Notes: generated by a model not told the origin, from the letters alone. DNA of 64,000 nt from Diploptera punctata (GCA_030220185.1 JASPKZ010008348.1:1-64000), one strand, 5' to 3'. Positions 10,860-22,754 are shown, counted from the stretch's first letter. Numbers and translations: made by a program.

Positions 10860-12730
10860 CATGATTATTTTCGGTGTGTTACTAGATGAAGGTACATAAT
10901 TTTTATCTAAATTCTTTTCGGAGAACAACCTCAATACCTTCATTTCTTCGGAAATGAGGCTGATAAATAGTGCTCAACCTTATGTCAGACAAGTCGACAA
11001 CATAAGACACTGCTACTCATTTGTTGTTTCATTGGGAGTGCACCTGTATGCTGGTAGTGAGCACTGTTTAATAGCCCTGCTCATGAGGCTTAATCAGTGA
11101 AGCTGGTGATGATGAAAAATACGACATTGTACTTGCAGCTGTAAGTCCCTTCTCAAGGACGCAATGTCCAGGATTTTTACATCCTTAAAAATCCATTGAC
11201 CCCTGTCGGGTTTGAAACATGAAAACTTTACTCGAAGACAATCACTTCTGGTATAAACTGACAAGGGAACTATCAACCATTGCATGCTGAAACTTGCCTT
11301 TAAATGTCTTCCAGAGAAGCGTTGTGATGTACCAAGTTTGTGTCCAAAACATGGCCTGCTGTTTTTAACTGCAAGACACTAAAATCCAGCGTCAAATCTC
11401 TCATTTAAACTACAGAGAAGTAATATATTCCCTGAATTGGTAGTTTGGATAAGCCTCACTACCCGCCTCATGCCACTCCGCTCTTACTCATCCAGGAAGT
11501 CCATCTGTTCCGTACAGTGGTTGCTATGTTGGATTCTGGCTTCCATTCCTGTGCCTTGCAGTTAGAAACGGTAGACATATTTTTGAACACGGCCCTGGTA
11601 GAACACAACGCTTCTCTGGGAGAAATTTCAAGGTATATTTCGGTATGTAGTGGTTGGCAGTTCCCTTGTTAGTATAAATAAATAACAATTATCGTAAAAT
11701 ATCTTGGAAAAAAAATAATGATAATGAACGAACATTCACTTGTATTTTAATTCTGTAACAGCCGACCTTGGCTGGAATCTGCGCACTGAATTAATTTGTT
11801 TGAATTGGTCTAGAAACCAACGGGCCGTGATGCCATAAACTGTTCCACTTCGTGACTGCGACAATAATACACTAACTACTTGCAAATTACGATTTCATAG
11901 TGCGCGCATTAAAACATGCTATCAAATTCAGTGCAGATTTGTTTCGTGTTTTGTCACTGGAATTTATTGACTTTTGTTTTCGTAAAAATACACAGCTTAT
12001 ATTTAAATAACACTGCACAGGAGCCTGGTTATGTTTGTTGAAAGTTTAGTCAGTGTTCATCCGTAGGGACTAAGGTGCTGCCTATCGGGAGTTACTTAAA
12101 CAAGCTAATTTAAAGGCTCTTAAAGTGATCCTCATCAAAACAAAACCATATGATGTGCTCACTTTTCATTGGTTATGGACACCGACGTACGATGTAGAAG
12201 CAATAAGTACGCAAAAAAGTAGTTCCCTTCATTAAATTAAAAATATGTCCTCTGAATATACTTGTTATTCTTCGTGAATTAAAATAATATTATTCAAAAC
12301 ATACAATATTCTAAAATATACCTAATCAATAATTACAACTTAAAATGGTTTATTGCATATGGATGATGCATTTGAGTCGTGCTTCAATCGATTCTGATGC
12401 AACAAAGTGGCTGAAAGTGTCAAGACTTTTGTTGCTGTGTTTTAAAACACAAGTCTGACGAACCTTTGACTAATGGCCAAAAAAGGTCATTTTAAATGCA
12501 TTTCACAAGTTCAGTGAAAACTCTCACCAGCTTTCATGTAATCCACCCCATTTAAAAATCATATGTATTATATACTTCACACGTGCTCCCTGTCAGTGTG
12601 ACAGTATTTGTGGCGCGAATGATAGAAGTATACAATTGGCTATTGTTTATGTTAAGATCGCTATAAGAGCGAATAAGGTATAGTTATTGGCATTTTAGGA
12701 ATTAATACATTTAGGTGTTATTTATTTTAA
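10860..12730. other. Mostly unassigned; SINE A scrap at 11140-11220
   Basis: Only one scrap is recognisable: 11140-11220 on the minus strand reads GGGTTTGAAAC-like B box inverted with TCCTTAAAAATCCATTGACC, a SINE A piece. The small ORFs at 11094 and 11445 have no family resemblance and no coding signs. Nothing else supported. Confidence 0.5.
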
Positions 12731-12734
12731 AAAA

Positions 12735-12945
12735 ATTGTATCACCTCACCTCATATATTTCTTATTATTATACCAGTTGCGGGGTAGATTCCATCCTCAG
12801 TATTTTCACGACCATTGTTATGTCGTCTTGAAGAGCCGCCTCCTGCTCCCTCTGTTGGTAGACTCAAGAACCTCCAAATCAAATCATTTTCCCCAAGAAT
12901 TTCAAAGTTAATTTTTTTCTTGCAGTAGTACAAGGTTACGGCTCT
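12735..12945 (-). mobile_element. Penelope-like element 3' fragment
   Basis: Minus strand gives the family's end: KINFEILGENDLIWRFLSLP followed by TEGAGGGSSRRHN, then a decayed hammerhead-like block (CTGAGGATGGAATCT...) and CCTCACCTCAT at the 3' edge. It matches EFR3-intron copies at 54020, 55016 and 61288. The only such fragment in the first 45 kb. Confidence 0.65.
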
Positions 12946-13007
12946 CACCGTGAAGATTTATCTTAAGAAGAATGTGTCATGGCTGGAAGATAAAAATATC
13001 ATATACT

Positions 13008-13200
13008 TTTTTTTTTTTTCCAAATGCCACAGGTTGTCATTTCGGCATTTCTGGTGTTCTCTCCTCGCATGGCGTACTTGTAACCCAGTTCTGAGGTTGG
13101 GGCGCCTGGAAGGCGTGGTTACGCTGCCCCAATGATATGAGAGTTGATGATGATGGTAATGATGCGCCAGGAGAGACCTTAAACTAAACTTAAGCTAATT
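13008..13200 (-). mobile_element. SINE family C, partial
   Basis: T-run (inverted A tail) then CACAGGTTGTCATTTCGGCA, GGTGTTCTCTCCTCGCATGG and the TGGGGCGCCTGGAAGGCG block. The tRNA-like head is missing; compare full copy 60011-60331. Confidence 0.75.
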
Positions 13201-13219
13201 AGGCGAATATGATATTGAT

Positions 13220-13387
13220 GATAATGATGGCCAGATGGTGTTCTGGTACCGTTTGGGCCTTAAAGTTTCCTGTCATTTATCTTACAGGTGAGGAAAAACC
13301 CCGAAAAGAAACCTCACCCAGGAAACTAGTCCCGACCGGGGATCGAACCCGGGCCCACTGCATGACAAGGCAGCACGCTACCTCGAG
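13220..13387 (-). mobile_element. SINE family B, 5' part
   Basis: Minus-strand tRNA head: TCTCGAGGTAGCGTGCTGCC and GGGTTCGATCCCCGG, followed by the GTGAGG segment. Truncated in the microsatellite region. Confidence 0.8.
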
Positions 13388-13389
13388 AT

Positions 13390-13990
13390 AAAATATAAAT
13401 CACTTTTTACCACAAAATGCATTAATAAAATGTATTAAATATATTCGCAAGAAAAAATCCTTATTGCAATCTGTTAAGCGTGCATGATGACGTCACATTG
13501 TTGTCGCTCAGAATATGTCGGTGATGCAGTTGACTAGACATCTGACATAAAAAAAAATCCTGTAACACGATCGCAGCGCCACCTATCGAGTCAAATTGGG
13601 AATATAAACCATCCAGGGACCCACTCAAACACACTCAAAAAATTTTCATCAAAATAGGTCCAGTCGTTTAGGCAGTTTTTAATTTCGGATTTCAGGTAAA
13701 CCTCTACTTGTAATTGTCGGATTTCACTCATTTTTAGATGATACCCACTTCGGTTTATATTAATATGATATACTGTTGTGAAACATCGAAAAAATGTGAC
13801 CGCTAGAGCGATTTTTCAATTTTCACTTCAGGTAAGATGCTAGATCTAATTATTTTAAAGGGTCCAATTGTGAATCTAAACAACCCAGGGACCCAATCAG
13901 ATACACACACAACATATTTTAATCAAAATCGAACCAGTCGTTTAGGAGGAGTTGAGTAACAAACACACGTACAGAAGAATTGTACCAGGT
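13390..13990. repeat. Dispersed repeat F, copy
   Basis: Colinear with 5745-6345: GATGACGTCACATTGTTGTC, CGATCGCAGCGCCACC, CCAGTCGTTTAGG and ACACACGTACAGAAGAA. Confidence 0.75.
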
Positions 13991-14378
13991 TGCAAATTGT
14001 GTTAATAATCCCTGAAGTCAGGACCACGACACGTTGTAGACCCGTTACGGGTCCTTGATAACGAGTTAAGCGACATTTCTAAGCAACCGGCCGTATCCGT
14101 TCTGCATCTATGGTTACAGACCCGGTCTTAAATCCGTGGGCAGTTTGACACTTGAGATTGAAATTAGAAACTAGTGCAGCATCCAAGTTCTAAGTTATGT
14201 GCAGTTTTCATGATATTTTATTTCTATACTTCAAAGCAATTCATGCACCAAGGAGAATTGACTAAGCACTATTACCCGCCCAAGTTAAGTCTGCACGGCT
14301 AAATTATATGTGTGTTAGTGCTAGAGTCGCCAAACTATGTCTCTATAGAAGAGAGAATCTCTAAACACGTGTGAAATA

Positions 14379-15216
14379 CGGGGTGTCCACAAAGTCCTGC
14401 TACCAATACAATGTAACTTAGGTAGTAAACTATTTGAGATAGAAACATGCGGTTTTTTGCAACGTATTGTACATCTCTCAAAGTAGTGTTTACATGTGTT
14501 GCAGATTGTGATTTAAACGAAAATGACGACATCACAGGAAAAGGCTCAATGTGTATGGTCGTATGCTGAGTCTGGTAAATCACCAGTAACTGTTCAGCGA
14601 AATATCCGCCGGCAATATGGAAGAGATCCTCCATCCAAAACATCCATAATTACATCGGCCGAGAAATTTCTAGCGACTGGCAGTGTAATGGACTTGCCAC
14701 GGAGTGGACGACCAGGTGTGAGCCAAGAAACTATCAACAATGGGCAACTTGCATTTCAACTCAGACCTCAAAAATCGGTTCATGCTTCACGGGAACTGCA
14801 TTTACCAAAATCAACCATTCATAAAGTCCTCCATAAGCGGCTGCAAATTACGCAAGCGTCGCTGCCAACTGACTTCTCTCGAAGTGCTCAATTTGCTGAT
14901 GCCATGGTGAACGCAATTGAAGAAGACAATGAGTACCTGCAGAGGGTGATGTTCTCTGATGAAGCGAATTTCTTTGTATCTGGACATGTTAACCGCCATA
15001 ACATTCGGATATGTGGGTACTGGTGATTTACCGGACTCAGCATATCACCGGGTATTTTCCTGTGGTGCCGTCATTGTCGTTTAAATCACAATCTGCAACA
15101 AATGTAAACAAAAGTTTGAGAGATGTAGAATACGTTGTAAAAACTGCACGTCTCTATCTCAAATAGTTTACGAGCTAAGTTACATTGTTTTGGTAGCAGG
15201 ACTTTATGGACACCTG
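14379..15216 (+). mobile_element. Internally deleted mariner with long TIRs
   Basis: About 838 bp between TA dinucleotides. Ends are inverted over about 130 bp: GTGTCCACAAAGTCCTGCTA left and GTGTCCATAAAGTCCTGCTA (right, inverted), through to TTGCAGATTGTGATTTAAAC. Contains a transposase 5' part only. Confidence 0.85.
14523..15026 (+). pseudogene. Mariner-type transposase, N-terminal half
   Basis: 167-residue frame with two HTH segments: residues about 5-50 (TSQEKAQCVWSYAESGKSPV) and about 85-110 (ASRELHLPKSTIHKVLHKRL), then the first catalytic Asp region VMFSDEANFFVSG. Frame ends at TGA just after NRHNIRIC; the two later catalytic Asp are deleted. Related in plan to the 348-residue protein at 28445 but a different subfamily. 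Cannot be catalytic alone. Confidence 0.8.
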
Positions 15217-15334
15217 TATAACTACTTGGTTGTCAGATAGTCATTTAGTTGACGACTGCTGAAGGGGTCGGACCATTTAAAACATTGAAAAAAAGTCCAC
15301 TATTTGTCGATCATTTACTCCAAGTTCTATAGAA

Positions 15335-15650
15335 TCACAGTGCGCATGCTTAATGTAACTTCTGTTAGATGGCTCTGAAATCGGAGTCACCAAATTTCGG
15401 AAAAAATTCCCAAAGGTATATAAAAAATGGACGTAAACTAACTTCCCATTTCCTAACCTAACAAAACAAATTACATGTATATCATTTAATTAACTATAAA
15501 CTAATCTTACGTACACTAACTTGTCCCATTGGAATCTAATAAAATGAAGTTAATTTCTTCAAATTAATGGTTTGGAATTAATTGCGAATGTTGGTAATAC
15601 AAATTGCAGAGCCATCTACCGGAAGTCACATTAATCATTTGTACGTCTGT
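15335..15650. repeat. Foldback repeat
   Basis: TTAATGTAACTTCTGTTAGA near 15350 is inverted near 15620 (TCTACCGGAAGTCACATTAA), both next to TGGCTCTG. The middle has CCTAACCTAACAAAACAAAT, also seen in the intron 2 palindrome of EFR3 and near 47900. Confidence 0.6.
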
Positions 15651-16670
15651 ATAACTCGATTCACAATAGGAATTTTTCCTTAAAGGTTATTCCTGTGGTT
15701 GCCCATGGTCTGGAATTTAGGTTAAGGTTAAGAACTCTCCTGGCACTTCATTATCATTTATCACCCATCATATCATTCAGTTCATAAATTTGTAAGTTTG
15801 TCACAAATACGTCATTATGCATTAATTATCGATTTATTTTAAAAATACGAACGATACGAAATATGTGGTATAGCTTGGCTAAGCCATATTTAAAAACAAC
15901 AACGCGTCATTTGATATTTGTATACTATTTATACTATTTAAATTTGCATTTGGCCTTTTATTATGTGCACGGGAATATATATCCCTTCTTCTTTGTCTCT
16001 CACTCCGACCCGTCGATGTTCTATGTCGAGGTATAGTGGAAGTAGATACGAATATGTAATTATATAAAAAAATATGTAATGAAATTACTGAAACAAAGAT
16101 TAGACAGGGTTTAATTTAAATGTAACTAACAAAATGTACTCACTTTTTTAAATCACTAATAATAAATACGCGAGAGTAAGTAAATTCACATTGCTGCTGC
16201 ACAATTTTCTTTCAATGCACTTTCAGTATGAACGTAAACAAATGAATGAGTACACAAATTAATTAGTAATACACATAAACCCCTTAGAGACTATTTATTT
16301 TATTTTGTTTAATTTAATTTATTTGTAACACATATTACACATACATTTTAATTTTCTGCACTCCTTCTCTATATGAACTTTAATTATGCCAAATATCACA
16401 CTACTCCGTGCGTGCAATGTGCTTAAAAACGGGTACAAAGTATTTTCTAAACGTATTAGTATATAGATATTTAAAAATCGTAAGAAATGTTTATAGAATC
16501 GTTCCACGAAACATTATTACAAATGGCAAAAGTGTACAGTGCAACAGTGGCATAACAACGTTGTATGGAAAATCGTGATCGGCAATTACCTCAGCCAAAA
16601 ATAATTGTCATCTCTCTATTACCAGCCTCACAACACAATTCAGGAGACGGGAATTGGCAACATAGTAAGA
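15650..16670. other. No feature recognised
   Basis: AT-rich sequence. 16600-16670 shares ATTACCAGCCTCACA and GGCAACATAGTAAG with repeat G. No supported gene. Confidence 0.5.
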
Positions 16671-16674
16671 TACA

Positions 16675-17100
16675 GACATACATACATCGTGTTCTGCCCA
16701 AGAGCAGGTCTTTCACTGCAAACTCAGTATTCTCCACTCTTTCCTTAACTCAGCTTTCCTCCTTGTATCCGCATACAAACCATTTGTTTTAACATTGTCC
16801 ATCATTTGATGTATTTTTCTGTCTCTAACCTTCTTTCCGTTGACCATTCCTTCTAAGGCATCCATCAGCAGGCAGTTTCTTCTTAGCCAGTGGCCAATCC
16901 AATTTCTTTTCCTCTTCTTTATGAGTTTTGCCATTATTCTTCCTTCACCCACTCTGTCTAGCAAATCTTTTTTTTTTTATTTTGTCTGTCCATTTTATAC
17001 TCTCCATCATTGCCCATATCCACATCTCAAAAGCTTCCAGTCGCTTTTCCTCATTCCGACGTAATGTCCAAGTCTCCGCAGAGTTACAGAAGAGGCTACT
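16675..17100 (-). pseudogene. LINE-3 C-terminal fragment
   Basis: Minus strand: LEAFEMW near the 5' side, then LLDRVGEGRIMAKLIKKRKR, NWIGHWLRRNCLLMDALEGM, NGLYADTRRKAELRKEWR, and a 3' (TATG)n tail at 16675. A frameshift lies in a T-run near 16970. Post-RT region of a non-LTR element. Confidence 0.8.
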
Positions 17101-17149
17101 GAAGTGCTTTGTGTGGAGTGCAGAATTGTAAGGTAAGGAATTTAATGGA

Positions 17150-17290
17150 TTTTTTTATAGTTGAGGAAAAATGCTTCACAGGGCACAAAATCAACTCCAC
17201 AGGGAATTGAACCTTGGCCCTTTGTATGAGAAACAACCCCTTGACCACAGTGGGTTATGTGTCGTGGGAAAGGACGCTGCATCTGCCCTT
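17150..17290 (-). mobile_element. tRNA-derived SINE head (family unclear)
   Basis: Minus strand: CCACTGTGGTCAAGGGGTTG then AGGTTCAATTCCCTG, an A/B-box-like pair. Body GAGTTGATTTTGTGCCCTGT. Not one of the other SINE families by eye. Confidence 0.5.
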
Positions 17291-17762
17291 GTAATAAATG
17301 AATGGATATGAAACAGATGAACGCGGCAGGGGGTACGCGCAAGTGGGCCCATGTTGAGCAAGAACTACGGGGGGCGCACAGGCAGAGGTCATTCCGTGAC
17401 CTTTACAAAAATGAGCACCAACACAAGTGTACAGGCTGGTTTTCACGCCACTGCACTCGTACAAAAGTCTTCGTTATAACTAACTCACTGACACTATCCA
17501 ACCTGTAGGTACATGGACACTTAATAGCAAATGAGGGAAATTTTGAAGAAGTGGCTGAATTCAAATACCTAGGAACAATAATTACAAATAGGAATGAGAT
17601 GCAAAAAGAAATTAAACATAGGCTCAATTCTGGAAATGTATGTTATTATGTATTACAGGGACTCTTGTCGTTCCAACTTCTCTAAAAAAAAGCATTAAAC
17701 TGAAAATATATAAAACTGTTATTCACCCAGTTATATTATATGGAAGTGAAACATTGACTCTT

Positions 17763-18144
17763 TGGGGGTTTATGCTGTGGGCCAGCTCACCACACACACA
17801 AAAAAAAAATGCTAAAAGACCAAATCAGTCAAAGTTAAAATTAGAACATGTCACAAATAAGGAAATTAGAAACACAATGGAAGCAGAAGAAAGCATAATT
17901 GAAAGAATTGAGGAGAAGGAATTAAAGTGGTTAGGACATGTTTTAAGAATGGAAGATGAGCGATGGCCAAAACAACCATATCAATGGCATTCGACCAGAA
18001 AGAAGAGAAGAGGGAGACCAAAGTTAACATGGAAAGAAAACATGAAGATAGTAATGCAAGCAAGAGGGCTAAGCATTGAAGATGCCCGAGATCGTAGGCT
18101 TTGGAGGTTTGACACGGGAAGACGGCAGCAGCTGTAAAAACCCG

Positions 18145-18184
<40 letters not shown>

Positions 18185-18185
18185 A
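17763..18185 (+). pseudogene. LINE-6 3' end nested in RTE, (GATA)n tail
   Basis: Reads EEKELKWLGHVLRMEDERWP, then RGRPKLTWKENMKIVMQARG, ends RRQQL-stop and a GATAGATA tail. The combined 165-codon frame over the junction is an accident of insertion, not a gene. Confidence 0.75.
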
Positions 18186-18429
18186 AAGATGACGAGTATT
18201 TGAGAATAAAGTTCTTAAGAAAAACTTTGGATCAAAGGGAGATGAACAGACAAGTGAATGGAGAAGACTGAATAATAGTGAGCTACATAATCTTTATAGG
18301 AAACCAGATACAATAAGAACAGTTAAGTCTCGTAGACTGCAATGGACAGGGCATGTGACACGAAGGGGAATGGAAGAGGGACATGGAAGCTTCTTGTAGT
18401 AAAAACGCCCAGTAGGTAGATCAATCCAA

Positions 18430-18625
18430 AGCTACCAGGTTGTCCTTTATGATATTTTTGGCTTTCTCCCTGGTATTGGCGGAATTGTAATCCATTTCTC
18501 TGGTGGGGCACATGGGAGGTAGAGTTACGTTACCCCGATGATATGATGAATGATAAATGATAATGAAGCGCCAGGAGAGTTCTTAACCTGAACTTAACCT
18601 AAATTATAGACCACAGTATAATTCC
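18430..18625 (-). mobile_element. SINE family C nested in RTE
   Basis: CCAGGTTGTCCTTT, GGTATTGGCGGAATTGTAAT and GTTACCCCGATGATATGATG blocks. Flanks GGTAGATCAA (left) and GGTAGACCAA (right) look like a 10-bp target duplication with one change. Confidence 0.7.
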
Positions 18626-18727
18626 TGGTAGACCAATAATGAGGTGAGAGAATAACATGAACCATGATTTGAGGGAAGGAGGATATACAGGGGATGATTG
18701 GAAAATATTAGCTCAGGATATTGTTAC

Positions 18728-18960
18728 ATACATACATGCATACATACATAGTGTTCTGCCCAAGATCAGGTTTTTCACTGCAAACTGAGCATTCTCCCCT
18801 CCACTCTTTCTTGAATTCAGCCTTCCTTTTTGTATCCGCATACAAACAATTTATTTTAGGACTCATCACTAGGGATATATAGGTGCGATAGCTTCCCGTT
18901 TCTTTCCACACCCCACTCTCTCTCTCTCTCTTTTGCATCTTAAAATCTTAAAAGATCTTA
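18728..18960 (-). pseudogene. LINE-3 3' end nested in RTE
   Basis: Minus strand: CLYADTKRKAEFKKEWRGEC, VCSEKPDLGQNTM, then a TATG-repeat tail (CATACATACATGCATACATA on plus). Same family as 16675-17100. Confidence 0.75.
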
Positions 18961-19356
18961 AGAAGGTACCGGGAGGCCCCGACTTAGAGGTGAGTATAAT
19001 GGATTTGGCTAAGTTAAATCCTCCGGACTTCGCCGAAACTTACCCCAGAAGTTAAAACTAAGAGTTCCATTAGGTTTTTGACCAGATCAGAGATCTCAAT
19101 TAGCCTCTGCCCCCCGGATAGGGATTATGTCCTCGCGGCCATGTACTTACGGGTTCGATAGTGCCAGTGGGTATGTGCAGTTCACTATCATTTGTTTATC
19201 GAAAATGCTGTTTAAAGATGATCACTAGCTGTCTGACAAGTGGCAGAGCCATGTGTTGGAAACGTTATAATTACTTGTGTTCCTTGTCTGTTCACAAACA
19301 AGACACCTACAATCTGTAGTTTATAACATTTACAATTTTTTCTTGTACTTTTTTTA

Positions 19357-20240
19357 CTCTTAAATTGGCAATGTATCCTGCAAGATACACTTTTGCACGA
19401 TGGTGCGTTCTGTCGTACTTACAGCAATGGCGGCCACGATTGAAAGTTAAATTTCCTAAATTTCGAGATTGACAACCTATAAATAACTATATTGTAATAT
19501 TACAAATTGTCTACCTAGGGCGGGAAGTAAAACCATTGCCCTTTATGTATACTACGTACAATGTATATACAAAAAGTAGTAGTTTTTTTTTTCTCCAATG
19601 CCCCAGGTTGTCATTTTCGACATTTTCTGGTGTTCTCTCCTGGCATTGGCTTTATTGTAACTCACTTCTGAAGTTGGGGCGCCTGGAAGGCGGAGTTACG
19701 TTACCCCGATGATATGATGGTTAATTCCAGACCATGAGCAACCACAGGAAAATTCCTATGGGTTGACCGGAAATCGAACCCGCGACCTCATGAACAGTAG
19801 TCAGGAACGCTGACCACTAGCCTATGAGGCTGGTCAATCCAAAAAGTAGTGTTAATATACATCATACGAAGCAAATCGCTTCATTTTAAATGAATTATTA
19901 AAGCGGTAACAACTCACTAATATTACTTTTTTAACTATTAATATATTTTTTTTCATTATTTAATAAAAACAGTATTAAGATTTATCAATATATTTACCTA
20001 ATGTCTTATATAAGCGATAGATTAGTTCATTATAGTTTATTACTTTCTTTGTACTTTTTTTCCTTTCTTTTGTGTTTAGTAGATTGGAGCTGTTATTCCT
20101 TTGTGTGCCGATTCTTTCATTATATTGGTTTAATTTTAATTGTATTTAATTTAATTTTAATTATATTAGGCATTAGACATTATTTTGATTATTGTTCAGT
20201 TTGACCAAATAATTAATTGTTTAGTACGTACTCTTATTGT
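19357..20240. repeat. piggyBac-MITE relative (left end) and adjacent AT-rich sequence
   Basis: CTCTTAAATTGGCAATGTAT followed by an inverted pair around CCTGCAAGATACA resembles the TIR of the MITE at 2926. A right end was not confirmed. Holds a SINE C at 19581-19840. Confidence 0.45.
19581..19840 (-). mobile_element. SINE family C with target duplication
   Basis: Flanked by AAAAAGTAGT at 19571-19580 and 19841-19850. Starts with the inverted A tail and ends in the inverted tRNA-like head (CACTAGCCTATGAGGCTGGT). Confidence 0.85.
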
Positions 20241-20241
20241 A

Positions 20242-20435
20242 GTATTTTTTAATGCCCCAGGTTTGTCCTTTTGGACATTTCTGGTGTTCTCTCTTGGCAT
20301 TTGCGTAATTGTAACCCACTTCTGAGATTGGGGCACCTGGAAGGCGGGGTTACGTTTCCCCGATGATATGATGGGTGAAGATGATGATAGTGGTGCGCCA
20401 AGAGAGTTCTTAATCCTAAGCTTAATCTATGATGA
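20242..20435 (-). mobile_element. SINE family C, partial
   Basis: TTTTTTAATGCCCCAGG..., TGGGGCACCTGGAAGGCGGG and CCCCGATGATATGATGGG; continues into SINE B at 20440 without its own head. Confidence 0.75.
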
Positions 20436-20439
20436 ATAT

Positions 20440-20616
20440 GAATGATGATGATTGCGATGGCCATATGATGTTCGGGGACCGTTTGGGCCTTAACGTTTGC
20501 TGACATTTGTCTTACAAGTGAGCAAAACCTCACCCAGGAAACTGTCCCGACCGCGGATCGAACCCGGGCCCGCTGCGTGACAAGGCAGCACGCTACCTCG
20601 AAACCACAGCGGTGGA
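20440..20616 (-). mobile_element. SINE family B, 5' part
   Basis: Minus strand TCGAGGTAGCGTGCTGCCTT and GGGTTCGATCCGCGG, then GTGAGG. Sites TTATTGTAGT (20233) and TTATTGTAAT (20620) flank the SINE C + SINE B composite, suggesting one insertion event. Confidence 0.75.
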
Positions 20617-20725
20617 CATTATTGTAATTTTTTTGTCTTTATATGTAACATATATTTGTCCTGGTGAGTGAAAGAGAAGGCCACATGGTCTTAACTCCAT
20701 CAGGATAAATAAATATATTCTAATA
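20617..20725 (+). repeat. LINE/SINE 3' tail repeat
   Basis: GTAACATATATTTGTCCTGG, GGTGAGTGAAAGAGAAGGCC and ACTCCATCAGGATAAATAAA also occur at 22362-22430 and 43665-43740, usually ahead of ATT or AAT repeats. Confidence 0.6.
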
Positions 20726-20991
20726 ATATGCCCTGTTAACCAGATATGTTCTTCACTCTTTAGCATGATATCTAGATATTGTGATATAAAGGCGGTGCAG
20801 ATAAAGGATCGATAGTTATTTTTATGTTGAACGTGTGATGTGTTATTCTTGTGCGCATACAAATTGCCTAACCCTCCTTATATCGTATGGCCGTAACGAT
20901 TCAAAGAAAACGCCATCTCTATGACGTAACTTCACAGTGTTAATCAATCAAGACTTACACCATAATATTTTTTTCTCATAACTTGAAAACA

Positions 20992-20993
<2 letters not shown>

Positions 20994-21049
<56 letters not shown>

Positions 21050-21066
21050 GTGTTTATTATTATTAA
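20994..21066. repeat. (ATT)n microsatellite
   Basis: Near-perfect TTA/ATT repeat next to the 3' end of an RTE fragment. Confidence 0.95.
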
Positions 21067-21722
21067 ACTAACTAAAACTAACTCACTAGGTCTATCGAAC
21101 CCGTAGGTTCGTGGCCGCGTGGACATAAGCTCTCTACACATACCTATCCTGAGCTAATGTTTTCCAATCATTCCCTGTATAATCTACTTCCCTCAAATCA
21201 TGGTTAATGTTATTCTCCCACCTCATTCTTGGACCACACCCTGGGCGATTCCCCTCTGCTTTTCCTACAAAAAGCTTCCATGCACTTCTATCGTTGGCCA
21301 TTCGTGTCACATGTCCTGCCTATCGCAGTCTACGAGACTTCACTGTTCTTATTATATCTGTTTTCTTCATAAAGACCATGTAATTTCCCCATTCACCTGT
21401 CTGTTCATCTCTCTATAGTCCATATATGTTCCTAGGAACTTTATTCTCAAATACTAGTAACATTCTCTCCTCCCTTAAAGTAAGAGTCCATGTTTCACAT
21501 TCATATAATATAACTGGGTGAATAACAGTTTTATACATTTTCAGTTTAACGTTTTATGAAAGGAGTTGGGACGTTAAGAGTCCCTATAATACATAATAGC
21601 ACGCATTTCCAGAATTGAGCCTAAATTTAATTCCTTTGTGCATCTCATTCCTGTTTGTAACTATTGTTCCTGGGTATTTGAATTCAGCCACTTGTTCAAA
21701 ATTTCCCTTATTTGTCATTATA
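21067..21722 (-). pseudogene. RTE LINE 3' fragment
   Basis: Minus strand from FEQVAEFKYPGTIVTNRNEM through the ILYG.ETWTLTL and AGHVTRM regions to the 3' end, tail ACTAACTAAAACTAACTCAC. Bounded by ATT repeats on both sides. Several frameshifts. Confidence 0.8.
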
Positions 21723-21734
21723 CTTATAATTATA

Positions 21735-21736
<2 letters not shown>

Positions 21737-21806
<70 letters not shown>
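21737..21806. repeat. (ATT)n microsatellite
   Basis: Near-perfect repeat abutting the 5' truncation of the RTE fragment at 21067-21722. Confidence 0.95.
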
Positions 21807-21807
<1 letters not shown>

Positions 21808-22361
21808 CGATGGAGATGAATTTCTTGAAGAGAGCAGCAAGATGTTCAAAGTAGGAAAAAAATAAGTAAAGTAATTTATTGAAATGAATATTAGATTTCA
21901 ATAGTAGATTATATGATATAAGCAGTTAAGTTAGTATGAGCACGCATGGCGAAAGCAAGAAAAAAGGTTACCCAGCAAAACATTCGAATGGTGTCCATCT
22001 GGAAGAATAAAGAAAGGAAGACCTCAAAACTCGTGGATGCAAGAAATAAGAACTGGAATGAGAACAAGAGAACTGAAGGACATGTAGTGTATGGATAGAT
22101 ACGAGTGGAGAAGGAAAATAAAACTTTACACACAGAAATATGTGTAAACATTGAAAATATGTATATAAATACAAATTATTGTTTAAATTATAACATTTAT
22201 TTCTAAAAGTATAATAATACATTAAAATAGGGTCATTACCATATAAAGAAACAATATATATTTAAAAAATGTATTTAAAATTCCCAAAATATTTTTTTTA
22301 TCATTATCATGAGAAAATATTCATTACTTGTAACTAAATGTAAGAATCATTTTTGTATTTT

Positions 22362-22427
22362 TTTTAACCTGGGTGAGTGATAGACTAAGACCTTAAGGCC
22401 TTAACTCTGCCAGGTAAAATAAAGCTA

Positions 22428-22482
<55 letters not shown>
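22362..22482 (+). repeat. LINE/SINE 3' tail with (ATT)n
   Basis: GGGTGAGTGATAGACTAAGA, CTTAACTCTGCCAGGTAAAA then ATT repeats. Same tail class as at 20617. Confidence 0.65.
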
Positions 22483-22483
<1 letters not shown>

Positions 22484-22754
22484 TCTGTACTTGTAGCAAA
22501 TGTTAAGTTGCATGCACTATACAGTCACGCAAATGTGTGTTCCATCTGCTGTTCCTCAAGCTTAGCTATGCAAAGGTCATTTAGATCTGGCAGAGATAAC
22601 CAATAAGAATGTGTCCAGTGACAGCTGATTTATCAGATCACATGTTTAACGACGTCATTAAATATAACAAATTAAGTTAATAGTTTCTACATTCCTGTTG
22701 GATTTGTCTTTCGGGATAAATGGCCATTTAGCCCGAAAGACAAAGCCAAACAGT

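Larger units (their letters stand above)
14265..15330. repeat. Repeat G, copy 2 (hosts a mariner)
   Basis: CCAAGTTAAGTCTGCACGG, CTAAACACGTGTGA on the left and TTGTCAGATAGTC, GGTCGGACCATTTAAAA on the right match 8417-8928 once the mariner at 14379-15216 is removed. Confidence 0.65.
17510..19175 (+). pseudogene. RTE LINE 3' part with three nested insertions
   Basis: Order matches the full RTE on the minus strand at 39155-42422: 17510-17762 (EVAEFKYLGTIITNRNEM...), 18186-18428 (FENKVLR... to KTPSR), 18626-18717 and 19115-19175 (3' end, GTGCCAGTGGG). Gaps are insertions of LINE-6 (17763-18185), SINE C (18430-18625) and LINE-3 (18728-18960 plus neighbouring sequence). Confidence 0.75.

Noticed and set aside
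11094..11672. Small ORFs on both strands
   Set aside because: One overlaps a SINE A scrap; neither has a recognisable family, splice pattern or neighbours.
17640..18137. 165-codon ORF
   Set aside because: Chimera of an RTE remnant and a nested LINE-6 end; a fortuitous open frame.
20001..20204. 67-codon hydrophobic ORF
   Set aside because: AT-rich sequence gives Leu/Phe/Ile by composition; considered as a mitochondrial insertion but no mitochondrial gene recognised.
21584..21901. Poly-Ile and poly-Tyr ORFs
   Set aside because: ATT microsatellite fused to RTE remnant.
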